Assembly (NCBI RefSeq): GCF_042651565.1
Contig: NZ_JBHSDF010000004.1
DNA from: Salinispirillum marinum
GTDB taxonomy: Bacteria > Pseudomonadota > Gammaproteobacteria > Pseudomonadales > Natronospirillaceae
Strand: one strand, 5' to 3'
DNA length: 64,000 nucleotides
Shown here: positions 1 to 8,858 of the stretch, piece after piece
Position numbering within the stretch: position 1 is the first letter of the stretch
Layout of the letters: each line of letters opens with the position of its first letter
Made by a program: the position numbers and the translations under genes
Notes under the pieces: model-generated
Seen by the model: only the letters and a program-made list of their open reading frames with translations
Told to the model about the DNA's origin: nothing
Databases searched by the model: none

Positions 1-696
1 AACAAGCCTGAAGGGGAAGTCTGTACGCGGCAAGATCCCGAAGGCCGACCCACGGTGTTCGACCGTTTGCCACCCGCAGGGCAGGGGCGTTGGATTTCCA
101 TTGGTCGTTTGGACATCAATACCTCAGGCTTGCTGCTCCTGACGACGGACGGTGAACTGGCGAACCGCCTGATGCATCCGTCGTCCCAGGTTGAGCGCGA
201 ATACGCCGTGCGCGTGCTGGGCGCGGTCAATCCGGATATGGTGAAAGCCATGCACGAAGGCGTCATGCTGGAAGATGGCCTCGCACGCTTTACCGATATT
301 CAAGAGTTTGGTGGTTCCGGTGCAAACGTTTGGTTCCATGTGGTGATTATGGAAGGGCGCAATCGTGAAGTGCGCCGTCTTTGGGAGTCACAAGGGGTTA
401 AAGTCAGTCGCTTGAAACGCGTGCGCTACGGCAATGTCTTTATGGATTCTGACCTCCGTATGGGGCAGTGGAAAGAACTGGATCAAAAGGTGATCGATAC
501 TCTGGCCGCTTCGGTGGATTTGCCACCGGTAAAATTGCCCAGCTTGGACCATAAGACGCAAGAACAAACAGAACGCTTGCAGAAGAAACGTGCGGGTGTT
601 GGGGTGGCGGCAAAACCGGTCAAGCCAGCCGGACGCCGACGCGAGTCCATGCGTGAAGACACGACGCCGGAGCGCGTGAAACGCGGGCGTCGCTAA
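1..696 (+). CDS. rluB: 23S rRNA pseudouridine synthase RluB, 5' end outside window
   Basis: The first 231 visible residues read in frame from base 1 and lack only the N-terminal part, which should hold the S4 RNA-binding domain. The start NKPEGEVCTRQDPEGRPTVF is typical of RluB. The catalytic Asp lies in GRLDINTSGLLLLTTDGEL near residue 38 of the fragment. RluB makes pseudouridine at position 2605 (E. coli numbering) in 23S rRNA. The C-terminus is a long basic Lys/Arg-rich tail, common in this subfamily. A GC-rich stem (GGGCGTC / GACGCCC, 685-703) spans the stop codon but has no T-tract, so termination there is uncertain. The neighbouring cyclase gene converges on it with a 20-base gap. The family call is firm; RluB is preferred over RluE/RluF from the PEGE and PTVF motifs. 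Confidence 0.93.
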   Translation, partial: NKPEGEVCTRQDPEGRPTVFDRLPPAGQGRWISIGRLDINTSGLLLLTTDGELANRLMHPSSQVEREYAVRVLGAVNPDMVKAMHEGVMLEDGLARFTDIQEFGGSGANVWFHVVIMEGRNREVRRLWESQGVKVSRLKRVRYGNVFMDSDLRMGQWKELDQKVIDTLAASVDLPPVKLPSLDHKTQEQTERLQKKRAGVGVAAKPVKPAGRRRESMREDTTPERVKRGRR

Positions 697-716
697 GACG
701 CCCTAGAACGTTGGGT

Positions 717-1646
717 TTAAGCCGGGGCGCATTCAATTTTGTTGCGCCCTTTTTCTTTTGCACAGTACATCGCCCGGTCAGCCCGTTTGATCAAGTCGTC
801 GGCGCTCATGTTGGGCGCAAACTCGGAAATGCCTATGCTGGCCGTTACGTGCGGCTCGGAGGCACTGCCTTGATGAGATACCTCAATGCTTTGCCGGATT
901 CGTTCGCCAATAATGACCGCTTGCGCCAACGAGGTGTCGGACAACACGATTAAAAATTCTTCTCCACCCAGTCGAAACACCGCATCCACCGAGCGCATGG
1001 ACTGCTCAATGTATTCCGCCACCGTGCACAGCACGTCATCACCTTTGGCGTGCCCGTAAATGTCGTTAATGGCTTTAAATTTATCGATGTCGAGCATCAA
1101 GACCGTTAATGGGCGGCCATAGCGGCGTGCCAGCTCGATTTCCCGGTCCAGAGCATTGTTCATGGCCAGCCGGTTACCAACACCCGTAAGCGGGTCAGTC
1201 ATGGCCGAACGGAGCGCTTCACGGTATTGCAAACCGTTGCGTACCGGATAAATAAAGAGATCGAGCAAGGATTCCAAACGCGCCAGCTCGGTTTCATTGA
1301 AACGTTTGCGGCGCGAAAAGGTAATTTCGCCAAAATATTGTTGTTGCGTGTTCAAGCGGTAACTTGCCCGGTGTTTTTCCAAACTGCCGTATTGTAGATC
1401 AACCCCAAAGCTGGGGTGTGCATAGGTGAGACCCTCCACCAGCACAGCGGACTGCACTTCATCGAAGAAGTACTGCACGATTTGTTCGAGTTCCAAGGTG
1501 GTTTGCGACAAGCTGGAAATACGCAAGCGTAATTCACGTAAAAACGACGTGCCCGGTTCACGGGCCATTTCTTGAGGTCGTTTTACATCGAGTGGCGTCA
1601 CTTTCTTACGCCGCGACGAGTTCCCCGAAGAAGATGAAATGGTCAT
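717..1646 (-). CDS. Cytoplasmic diguanylate cyclase (GGEEF) with GAF-like N-terminus
   Basis: This 309-residue protein has no membrane segment. A C-terminal GGDEF domain (about residues 140-305) carries an intact GGEEF active site at 227-231. An RSVD I-site lies at 218-221, exactly five residues before it, so feedback inhibition by c-di-GMP is expected. It should make c-di-GMP from two GTP. Residues 40-140 look like a divergent GAF-type sensory domain whose ligand cannot be read. The Ser/Lys/Arg-rich first 25 residues are probably disordered. It is transcribed alone toward rluB. Cyclase activity is very likely; the signal sensed is unknown. Confidence 0.92.
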   Translation of the reverse strand: MTISSSSGNSSRRKKVTPLDVKRPQEMAREPGTSFLRELRLRISSLSQTTLELEQIVQYFFDEVQSAVLVEGLTYAHPSFGVDLQYGSLEKHRASYRLNTQQQYFGEITFSRRKRFNETELARLESLLDLFIYPVRNGLQYREALRSAMTDPLTGVGNRLAMNNALDREIELARRYGRPLTVLMLDIDKFKAINDIYGHAKGDDVLCTVAEYIEQSMRSVDAVFRLGGEEFLIVLSDTSLAQAVIIGERIRQSIEVSHQGSASEPHVTASIGISEFAPNMSADDLIKRADRAMYCAKEKGRNKIECAPA

Positions 1647-1672
1647 GGTTACGTTACCTGCTAATCACATTA

Positions 1673-1741
1673 CCGGTCTTAGAGCGAAAGTCATGCCACT
1701 TCGCTTGGTAAGCGAATGATTTAACAAAACGCCGGTCTTAG
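1673..1741. repeat. Two direct copies of CCGGTCTTAG upstream of the cyclase gene
   Basis: The decamer CCGGTCTTAG occurs at 1673-1682 and 1732-1741, 59 bases apart, in the presumed promoter region of the minus-strand cyclase. Between them lies a small inverted repeat, TTCGCT / AAGCGAA, near 1700-1716. The spacing is close to six helical turns, which would place two bound regulators on one face of the DNA. No regulator is recognised. This could be chance. Confidence 0.3.
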
Positions 1742-1774
1742 CGTGTTTTAGCGGGTTGCTTAACGCGGAGAGAA

Positions 1775-1800
1775 GGAAAAAAGCGGCAAAGATGCCGCTT
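1775..1800 (-). terminator. Rho-independent terminator of the mtaD-ubiG-yciK operon
   Basis: Read on the minus strand, AAGCGGCA and TGCCGCTT form an 8-bp stem with a four-base loop, followed by a run of T. It lies about 210 bases after the yciK stop, beyond the hairpin repeat element. It would also insulate the diguanylate cyclase promoter from read-through. Confidence 0.8.
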
Positions 1801-1848
1801 GAGCGGTCGATTTGGCGGCAGAGGATTGCCGCCGCCGGATTTACAACC

Positions 1849-2000
1849 TCAGCTTGAGAAAAGGAGATTCATTCGTTGTGCTCAAAACCGCAGAGGCGAA
1901 AAGCTGACTAGGCAAAAATGGCCAAGGAAGCGCAGCTTACTGATAGTAAGAGAGCATTTCGAGACCATTTTTAACAACGTCAGCTTGAGAAAAGGCGATT
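1849..2000 (+). repeat. Dispersed intergenic hairpin element, copy 1
   Basis: This gene-free stretch after yciK matches, in opposite orientation, the sequence at 40621-40750. Shared blocks include GAGGCGAAAA, CTAGGCAAAAATGGCCAAG, GCGCAGCTTAC, GTAAG and CCATTTTTAACAACG. The element folds on itself: AAAAATGGCC at 1914-1923 pairs imperfectly with GACCATTTTT at 1963-1972. CTTAC (1936-1940) pairs with GTAAG (1946-1950) around the loop TGATA. A 21-base direct repeat with one mismatch, beginning TCAGCTTGAG, brackets this copy at 1849-1869 and 1980-2000. No transposase is present. It resembles a REP-like or small non-autonomous palindromic repeat. Confidence 0.8.
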
Positions 2001-2007
2001 TTGAGCG

Positions 2008-2775
2008 TTATTGAGCGTCGAAACTGAGGCCATTCGTCCCCGTACAATGCTTACTCATCAAATACACCATCAACCCATTATGCGTCTCCGGCGCGGGCAC
2101 GGTATTAATGTCCTCACCCGGATAAGCTGTAGCACGCATTTGCGTGCGGGTACGCCCTGGATTCACCACGTTGACACAAAAGTCGGGGTGTTGTGTGACT
2201 TCTTGCGCCAATACTTGCGCAAAGCCCTCTACCGCAAATTTACTGGCCGCGTAGGCACCCCAGTAGGCTCGACCTTCACGCCCGACACTGGACGATAAAA
2301 AGATCACCCGCGGCGATTCGGCGGCATGCAATACCGGTAGCAGCGCTTTGGTTAAATGAAAGGCGCCGTGGACGTTGATCTTAAACACCGTTTCCCACGC
2401 TTCGTGGTTGTAGTTGCTCAAGGGTGTGCGCTGACCCAGCACGGCGGCGCAGTGTACCAAGCCATCGAGTGCGCCAAACTGCTGCCCAATGGCCGCGGCC
2501 ATCTGGTGATAGGTTTCGATCTCCGCTTTTTCCAGGTCGAACGGCATCAATAGTGGTTCCGGATACCCGGCCTCGACAATGGCGTCATAGGTGTGTTGCA
2601 GCTTGGCGAGCGTACGCCCGAGCAGAATAACGGTGGCCCCCAGACTGGCGTAGGCAAGGGCGGTGGCGGCACCAATGCCAGCGCCAGCGCCGGTAACCAG
2701 AATGGTTTTTTCCCGCAGCAGATCGTGCTCCGGGGCGAAGTCGTGTAGGTCCATGCGGGCTACGTTGGAGCTCAT
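2008..2775 (-). CDS. yciK: YciK-type short-chain dehydrogenase/reductase
   Basis: A 255-residue classical SDR. The nucleotide-binding motif TGAGAGIG lies near residue 28 and the catalytic YAASK about residue 176, with the usual upstream serines (FLSSSVG). The ATG at 2775 is chosen over upstream starts because AAGGAA precedes it and the family begins just before the DLHDFAPE stretch. The physiological substrate of YciK proteins is not established. It is the last gene of mtaD-ubiG-yciK, ten bases after ubiG. In Pseudomonas the phosphatase gene mupP sits between ubiG and yciK; here it is absent. Confidence 0.88.
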   Translation of the reverse strand: MSSNVARMDLHDFAPEHDLLREKTILVTGAGAGIGAATALAYASLGATVILLGRTLAKLQHTYDAIVEAGYPEPLLMPFDLEKAEIETYHQMAAAIGQQFGALDGLVHCAAVLGQRTPLSNYNHEAWETVFKINVHGAFHLTKALLPVLHAAESPRVIFLSSSVGREGRAYWGAYAASKFAVEGFAQVLAQEVTQHPDFCVNVVNPGRTRTQMRATAYPGEDINTVPAPETHNGLMVYLMSKHCTGTNGLSFDAQ

Positions 2776-2785
2776 AAGCAATTCC

Positions 2786-3493
2786 TTAAGGGTTATCTTT
2801 GCGCACATGCACCATGTAATTGACGGATACATCCGGCGCGAGTTTGTACGTCCGTGTGATGGGGTTGTAGGTCAGGCCGATTTCATCCTGCAATTCGAAA
2901 TTAAACGCCCGGCACCACGACAACAATTCGCTGGGGCGAATGAATTTTTTGAATTCATGGGTGCCGCGGGGCACGAGGTTCAGGAGGTATTCTGCCCCGA
3001 CAATCGCAAACGCAAAGGCTTTAGGGTTGCGGTTTAGGGTCGAAATGAACAAATCGCCACCGGGTTTTAACAGTCGCTGGCACTGTTCAATGATGGCCAT
3101 TGGGTCGGGCACATGTTCGAGCATTTCGAGGCAGGTAATAACATCGTACTGGCCTTCATGCTCCGCGCCTAAAGCCTCTATGCCGGTCAGTTGATAGCGC
3201 AGATTAGGCACTTGATGCTGCTCTGCATGCGCCTGGGCGACTTGAATGGCAACCTCACTGAGGTCGATACCCAAGACATCCGCGCCGCGGTAGGCCATGG
3301 CTTCGGCCATTAGACCGCCACCACAGCCAACATCCAGCCAGCGTTTACCCGCTACACCGCCACAGCGGTCTTCAATGTAACCGGCCCGTAGCGGATTTAT
3401 TTCGTGCAGCGGTTTGAATTCGCTTTCGGGATCCCACCAGCGCGCGGCAACATCGTTAAATTTGGCGACCTCTAACGGGTCTGCATTAGACAT
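2786..3493 (-). CDS. ubiG: Ubiquinone biosynthesis O-methyltransferase UbiG
   Basis: A 235-residue SAM-dependent methyltransferase that performs both O-methylations of ubiquinone synthesis. The SAM motif LDVGCGGGLMAEAMA follows the UbiG signature WWDPESEFKPLHEINPLR. The ATG at 3493 has a perfect AGGAGG upstream. It overlaps the 3' end of mtaD by eight bases (ATGTCTAA), so the two are probably translationally coupled. Length and motifs are normal for the family. Confidence 0.96.
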   Translation of the reverse strand: MSNADPLEVAKFNDVAARWWDPESEFKPLHEINPLRAGYIEDRCGGVAGKRWLDVGCGGGLMAEAMAYRGADVLGIDLSEVAIQVAQAHAEQHQVPNLRYQLTGIEALGAEHEGQYDVITCLEMLEHVPDPMAIIEQCQRLLKPGGDLFISTLNRNPKAFAFAIVGAEYLLNLVPRGTHEFKKFIRPSELLSWCRAFNFELQDEIGLTYNPITRTYKLAPDVSVNYMVHVRKDNP

Positions 3494-4811
3494 TACGGGC
3501 CTCCTGTATGCGCTGCTGCCAGGCTTTGGCTTTATGCGCAATGGCGTGTACATCCAAGGTCAGTAATTCACGGTCCGCCAATACGCGCTGTCCGTTAATC
3601 CAGACATCGCTGACCTGATTACGGCTGGTGGCGTATGCGACGTGGGATACGGGGTCGTACATCGGCAGGCTTTCAATTTCACTGAAATCTAGGGCGATCA
3701 CATCGGCCCATTTGCCGACTTCCAGCGAGCCGAGTTTGTCACCTAAGCGCAACGCCTTCGCAGCATTGATGGTCGCGGCTTCAAGGGCGGCGTGGGCGGG
3801 CAGGGCTTCGGCATTGCCGCTGGCCGCTTTAGCCAGAATGGCAGCGGTACGCAGTTCACTCAGCATATCCAAGTCGTTGTTTGATGCTGCGCCGTCGGTA
3901 CCGATGGTGACGTTCACACCCGCTTTTTGCAGTTTTTCGATAGGGCAAAAGCCGCTGGCCAGCTTTAAGTTGGATTCCGGGCAATGCACGACGGTTGCGC
4001 CGCTGTCGGCAATCATCTTGATGTCGGCGTCGTCGAGGGCGGTCATGTGCACACACTGCATACGCGGGCTTAACAAGCCGAGTTCTTGCAGGCGGGCGAT
4101 GGGGCGCTTGCCATGCAATTTAATGCCGTCATCCACTTCGCCCTGTGTCTCATGTACGTGCATTTGAATCAGCAGGTCGTGTTCTTCGGCGGCCGCAACA
4201 ATTTTGCGGAACGGCTCGTCGGAGACAGTATAGGGAGCGTGTGGTCCTAGCGACACCATGACTTGCTCGTGGCCTTTAAACTGTTTGGCCAGCGCCAACC
4301 CTTTTTCCAAGTGCTCATCGGGCGTTTTAGCCCAATTGGTGGGGAAGTCGATGATCGGGAAACACAGTTGCGCCCGAATCCCACTATTGATGATGGTGTT
4401 GGTGGTGGCTTCGGCAAAGAAATAGTTATCGGCATAAAAGGTGGTGCCGCAGCGCAGCATTTCTGCAATGGCGAGTTCAGTACCATCGCGGGCGAAATCT
4501 GCGCTCACCCATTGGCCTTCCGCTGGCCAGATGTGGTCGTTCAACCAGCTCATCAATGGCAGGTCATCGGCCATACCGCGAAAATACGCCATGGCGGCGT
4601 GGCCGTGCATGTTGATCAATCCCGGCATCAAAACGTGCTCGGCCAGTTCCAGCTCTTCCGTGGCGGTGAATTGCGCACGGGCTTGTTCGGTAGGCAGAAT
4701 GGCCGCAATCAGGTTGTCTCTGATCGCCAGCGAGTGATGTTGCAATACCGTTTTCTCGGCATTGACGGTGATGATCCAGCCTGCGTGGATGAGCGTGTCG
4801 ACGGAAGTCAT
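3486..4811 (-). CDS. mtaD: 5-methylthioadenosine/S-adenosylhomocysteine deaminase (TRZ/ATZ amidohydrolase)
   Basis: A 441-residue amidohydrolase with the metal motif PGLINMHGHAAM, later zinc-ligand regions HVHETQGE and VVHCPESNLKLASG, and IGTDGAASNNDLD. Family members deaminate methylthioadenosine or S-adenosylhomocysteine, in line with the SAM-using UbiG next to it. The frame is open for 60 codons upstream, but MTSVDTLIHAGWIITVN is the conserved N-terminus, so the start at 4811 is preferred although its ribosome-binding site is weak. First gene of the operon and divergent from gyrA, matching the Pseudomonas arrangement. The exact substrate cannot be fixed by eye. Confidence 0.88.
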   Translation of the reverse strand: MTSVDTLIHAGWIITVNAEKTVLQHHSLAIRDNLIAAILPTEQARAQFTATEELELAEHVLMPGLINMHGHAAMAYFRGMADDLPLMSWLNDHIWPAEGQWVSADFARDGTELAIAEMLRCGTTFYADNYFFAEATTNTIINSGIRAQLCFPIIDFPTNWAKTPDEHLEKGLALAKQFKGHEQVMVSLGPHAPYTVSDEPFRKIVAAAEEHDLLIQMHVHETQGEVDDGIKLHGKRPIARLQELGLLSPRMQCVHMTALDDADIKMIADSGATVVHCPESNLKLASGFCPIEKLQKAGVNVTIGTDGAASNNDLDMLSELRTAAILAKAASGNAEALPAHAALEAATINAAKALRLGDKLGSLEVGKWADVIALDFSEIESLPMYDPVSHVAYATSRNQVSDVWINGQRVLADRELLTLDVHAIAHKAKAWQQRIQEARNV

Positions 4812-4961
4812 AAGTGATGGTATCCAAAAGATCGTAAAGTGCAGAAGGATACTGATTACCACGTGGCGAGGCCAGTCTTCTGATGAATTGTTGCGCAACG
4901 AGTCAAATTTGGCGACCTTGCTGTTTGCATCATTTCTAACACTCCCTAATGCATTGATTTG

Positions 4962-4970
4962 TGGTACTAT
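4962..4970 (+). promoter_or_regulatory. Candidate extended -10 promoter for gyrA
   Basis: TGGTACTAT is an extended -10 element (TG-N-TACTAT) in the 276-base gap between divergent mtaD and gyrA. No good -35 hexamer sits 16-18 bases upstream, as is usual for extended -10 promoters. It would give a leader of about 110 bases. Read by eye only. Confidence 0.4.
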
Positions 4971-5038
4971 TCGCGGAATTTTGCGGGGCATGCGACAGAC
5001 AGCTGTGTGCCACAGTTAGATAATAATGATACCTGACA

Positions 5039-5059
5039 GGTGGCCTCCTTTGGGCCACC
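5039..5059 (+). promoter_or_regulatory. Stem-loop in the gyrA leader
   Basis: GGTGGCC (5039-5045) pairs perfectly with GGCCACC (5053-5059) around a seven-base loop. It ends 28 bases before the gyrA ATG and has no T-tract, so it is not a terminator for gyrA. It could stabilise the leader or modulate ribosome access. No function is known to me. Confidence 0.5.
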
Positions 5060-5087
5060 GTTCAACGGGGACAATAGGAACTAATGC

Positions 5088-7715
5088 ATGGGCGGTCTAG
5101 CCAAAGAAATTCTCTCGGTCAACATCGAAGAAGAACTGAAACAGTCGTACCTTGACTATGCCATGTCGGTCATTGTGGGTCGGGCCTTGCCTGATGTGCG
5201 TGACGGCCTAAAGCCGGTGCACCGGCGCGTTTTGTTTGCCATGAATGTCTTGGGCAACGACTGGAACAAAGCCTATAAAAAGTCGGCCCGTGTGGTCGGT
5301 GACGTGATCGGTAAATACCACCCGCACGGCGACTCTGCCGTGTATGAAACCATTGTTCGTATGGCTCAACCATTTGCTATGCGCTACACCTTGGTCGACG
5401 GGCAGGGGAACTTCGGGTCGGTCGATGGCGATTCTGCAGCGGCCATGCGTTACACCGAAATTCGGATGGACAAGTTCGCCCACGAACTGTTGGCGGACTT
5501 GGATAAAGAAACCGTCGACTACGTCCCCAACTATGATGGCACCGAGCAAATTCCCGAAGTATTACCGACCAAAATTCCCAACCTGTTGGTGAACGGTTCG
5601 GCGGGTATCGCCGTGGGCATGGCGACCAACATCGCTCCGCACAACTTAACGGAAGTCATCAACGCCTGTTTGGCTTTGATCAAAGATTCCACCATTGATA
5701 TCGATGGTTTGATGGAATACATCCCAGCGCCGGACTTTCCTACCGGCGGCTTCATTTATGGCCGCTCGGGCATTGTGGATGCGTACCGTACGGGCCGTGG
5801 TCGGGTTTATATTCGGGCTAAGTCGCACGTTGAAACCAATGACCGGTCAGGTCGTGAAACGCTGGTAATTACCGAGATTCCTTACCAAGTCAACAAAGCG
5901 AAGTTGATTGAAAAAATTGCTGACTTGGTGAAAGAAAAGAAAATAGAAGGCATTGCCGAACTGCGCGACGAGTCAGACAAGGACGGTATGCGCATCGCCA
6001 TTGAAATCAAACGTGGCGACATGGCAGAAGTGGTGTTGAACAATTTATATGCGCAAACGCCCATGGAGTCGGTTTTTGGCATCAATGCCGTGGCTTTGGT
6101 CGATGGCCAACCACGCACCCTGAATCTGAAGGATTTCTTAGAAGCCTTTATCCGCCACCGCCGTGAAGTGGTAACGCGCCGGACCTTGTTCGAGCTGCGC
6201 AAAGCGCGGGCGCGGGGCCATGTGTTGGAAGGCTTAGCCATTGCCTTGAGCAACATCGACCCGGTGATTGAACTCATAAAATCCTCTCCCGGTACCGCCG
6301 AAGCAAAAGAACGCTTGATGGCGCGTGGTTGGGAAATGGGTGATGTGTCCGGCATGTTGGAACGTGCCGGCGCCGATGCTTGCCGTCCGGAGGATTTAGA
6401 AGAAGGGCTGGGTGTACGGGACGGACGTTATTATCTGTCGATGACCCAAGCACAAGCCATTCTGGACCTGCGTCTGCAAAAACTGACCGGTTTGGAACAT
6501 GAAAAACTGATCAATGAATACAAGCAAATCATTGAAGACATCGGTGAGTTGCTGCGTATTTTGGGCAGTGAAGCGCGCTTGATGGAAGTCATCGAAGGTG
6601 AATTGATTTCAATTCGTGATGAATTTGGTGACGAACGGCGCACGGAAATCGTTGAGAATCGTGAAGATTTCTCAATGGAAGATTTGATTAACGAAGAAGA
6701 TATGGTGGTGACCATATCCCACAGTGGTTACGCGAAAACACAACCGCTCACCGCCTACCAGGCGCAGCGCCGGGGTGGCCGAGGTAAGTCTGCCTTAGGG
6801 GTTAAAGATGAAGACTTCGTCGATATGCTTTTGGTCGCCAGCACGCACGATACTCTGCTGTGTTTCACCGATTTAGGCCGTGTTTTTTGGTTGAAGGTGT
6901 ACCAGATTCCACCGGCAGGCCGTCAGTCGCGCGGTCGACCGCTAGTGAACTTACTGTCGTTGGGTGAAAATGAGCGGGTTACTTCGATCTTGCCGGTCCG
7001 TGAATTCACGGCGGACCATTTTGTCTTCATGGCTACCTCTGCGGGTACAGTGAAAAAAACCAGTCTGGAAGCCTTTGCGCGTCGTCGTTCATCCGGCTTG
7101 ATTGCACTGGCCTTGGATGAAGGCGACCATTTGGTGCAAGCCGCCGTCACACATGGTGACAACGACATCATGCTGTTTTCGCAATTTGGTAAGGCAGTGC
7201 GGTTCCATGAGTCTTCGGTACGTGAAATGGGCCGTACAGCGCGCGGTGTGCGCGGCATCAAATTAGCCGACGGCGACAAATTGATTTCGCTCATTCTGCC
7301 GGACAACGAATTGACCGTCTTGACCGTGTCGGAGAAGGGTTACGGCAAGCGCACCCAAACAGCTGAATTCCCGGCCAAGAGCCGTGCCACGCAGGGCGTT
7401 ATTGCCATGGTGGTGAATGATCGCAATGGCCCATTGGTGGCGGCGCGGCAGATGGGTGATGGGGAAGAGGTCATGCTGATTTCCGATCAAGGCACCTTGG
7501 TTCGTACCCGGGGCGATGAGATTTCTGTGTTGAGCCGGAATACACAGGGTGTGCGCATCATTCGTTTGTCGGATGAAGAAAAACTGGTGGGTGTGGACTG
7601 CATTGCCGAGCCTGAGGAAGTAGAAGGCGCAGAAATGCTGGATGCCGATGGCAACATCATTCAAGTAGAAGACAATGATGTGGCGTCAGACACCGAAGAG
7701 CCTAACGAAGATTAG
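5088..7715 (+). CDS. gyrA: DNA gyrase subunit A
   Basis: At 875 residues it equals the E. coli protein length. The active-site Tyr falls at residue 122 in AAMRYTEIRM. The quinolone region reads HPHGDSAVYETIVRMAQPF, with Ser83 and Glu at the position of E. coli Asp87. This is a wild-type, sensitive-looking state. The GyrA box QRRGGRG near residue 560 starts the DNA-wrapping beta-pinwheel, and the protein ends in an acidic tail. GyrA with GyrB introduces negative supercoils using ATP. An AGGAA precedes the ATG at 5088. The pheA gene follows after 21 bases; serC, which lies between them in Pseudomonas, is missing. Confidence 0.99.
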   Translation: MGGLAKEILSVNIEEELKQSYLDYAMSVIVGRALPDVRDGLKPVHRRVLFAMNVLGNDWNKAYKKSARVVGDVIGKYHPHGDSAVYETIVRMAQPFAMRYTLVDGQGNFGSVDGDSAAAMRYTEIRMDKFAHELLADLDKETVDYVPNYDGTEQIPEVLPTKIPNLLVNGSAGIAVGMATNIAPHNLTEVINACLALIKDSTIDIDGLMEYIPAPDFPTGGFIYGRSGIVDAYRTGRGRVYIRAKSHVETNDRSGRETLVITEIPYQVNKAKLIEKIADLVKEKKIEGIAELRDESDKDGMRIAIEIKRGDMAEVVLNNLYAQTPMESVFGINAVALVDGQPRTLNLKDFLEAFIRHRREVVTRRTLFELRKARARGHVLEGLAIALSNIDPVIELIKSSPGTAEAKERLMARGWEMGDVSGMLERAGADACRPEDLEEGLGVRDGRYYLSMTQAQAILDLRLQKLTGLEHEKLINEYKQIIEDIGELLRILGSEARLMEVIEGELISIRDEFGDERRTEIVENREDFSMEDLINEEDMVVTISHSGYAKTQPLTAYQAQRRGGRGKSALGVKDEDFVDMLLVASTHDTLLCFTDLGRVFWLKVYQIPPAGRQSRGRPLVNLLSLGENERVTSILPVREFTADHFVFMATSAGTVKKTSLEAFARRRSSGLIALALDEGDHLVQAAVTHGDNDIMLFSQFGKAVRFHESSVREMGRTARGVRGIKLADGDKLISLILPDNELTVLTVSEKGYGKRTQTAEFPAKSRATQGVIAMVVNDRNGPLVAARQMGDGEEVMLISDQGTLVRTRGDEISVLSRNTQGVRIIRLSDEEKLVGVDCIAEPEEVEGAEMLDADGNIIQVEDNDVASDTEEPNED

Positions 7716-7736
7716 CGTGGAGTCGAGATAACGATC

Positions 7737-8849
7737 ATGGCAACGAAGCCAACGAACAACCCAGAACTGCTCAAGTTGCGTGATGAGATAGATGGCATCG
7801 ATGCGGAAATTCAGCGCCTGATCAACGCTCGCGCCGAATGTGCGCAACGCGTAGCCGAGGTGAAGTTGGAGGCTCGTAAGTCGGGCCTTGAGGATGCCGT
7901 ATTCTATCGCCCGGAGCGCGAAGCACAGGTGTTGCAGCGCGTCATGGCACGCAATAGCGGCCCGCTCGACAATGAGGACATGGCAAAGCTGTTTCGTGAA
8001 ATCATGTCGGCGTGCTTGGCGCTTGAAAAGCCGGTGGAAGTGGCGTATCTCGGCCCTGAAGGCACCTTCACGCAGCAGGCGGCAATGAAGCACTTTGGGC
8101 AATGGGCAAAAACGAAGCCTTTGCTGGCGATTGATGAAGTGTTCCGCGAAGTGGAAGCCGGGGCGGTAAATTACGGTGTCGTGCCGGTAGAAAACTCAAC
8201 CGAAGGTGTGGTGAATCACACCTTGGATACGTTCTTGAACTCCAATTTGAAAATCTGTGGTGAAGTGGAACTGCGCATTCACCAACATTTGATGATTGGC
8301 AAAAACACCCAACAAAAAGCTATCTCACGCGTGTATTCGCATCAGCAGTCCTTGGCGCAATGCCGTAAATGGCTGGATGCGCATATGCCGCATGTTGAGC
8401 GTATTGCGGTGAACAGCAATGCCGAAGCCGCCAAGCGTGTGCATTCTGAGTGGAATGCCGCCGCCATTGCCGGTGAAATGGCGGCCGAATTGTATGATTT
8501 GGATATTATTCACCAGAAGATTGAAGACCGACCAGACAACTCCACGCGCTTCCTGATTATTGGTCAGCAATACGTGCAGCCCAGTGGTAATGATAAAACC
8601 AGCTTGATCGTTTCCATGCGTAACGGCCCGGGCGTCTTGTTCAACTTGTTGGAAGCCTTCAGCAAGCACAGTATTGATATGACCCGTTTGGAAACCCGTC
8701 CGTCGCCCAGCGGTAGTTGGGCTTATGTGTTTTTCATCGACTTTAAAGGTCATTTAGAAGAAGAGCATGTACAGAAAGCTATGCTGGAAGTGCGTGAGCG
8801 GGCGGTAGAAGTGAAAGTGCTGGGTTCGTATCCGATGGCTGTATTGTAA
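7737..8849 (+). CDS. pheA: Bifunctional chorismate mutase/prephenate dehydratase (P-protein)
   Basis: A 370-residue protein. An AroQ-type chorismate mutase helical domain (about 8-95) is followed by the dehydratase (about 100-285; VAYLGPEGTFTQQAAMKHFG, VPVENSTEGVV) and a C-terminal ACT domain for phenylalanine feedback. The ACT motif normally ESRP reads ETRP and the GALV region reads GVLF, both conservative changes. It converts chorismate to phenylpyruvate for phenylalanine synthesis. It sits in the aromatic block before tyrA. Confidence 0.97.
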   Translation: MATKPTNNPELLKLRDEIDGIDAEIQRLINARAECAQRVAEVKLEARKSGLEDAVFYRPEREAQVLQRVMARNSGPLDNEDMAKLFREIMSACLALEKPVEVAYLGPEGTFTQQAAMKHFGQWAKTKPLLAIDEVFREVEAGAVNYGVVPVENSTEGVVNHTLDTFLNSNLKICGEVELRIHQHLMIGKNTQQKAISRVYSHQQSLAQCRKWLDAHMPHVERIAVNSNAEAAKRVHSEWNAAAIAGEMAAELYDLDIIHQKIEDRPDNSTRFLIIGQQYVQPSGNDKTSLIVSMRNGPGVLFNLLEAFSKHSIDMTRLETRPSPSGSWAYVFFIDFKGHLEEEHVQKAMLEVRERAVEVKVLGSYPMAVL

Positions 8850-8858
8850 GGCTTGATG

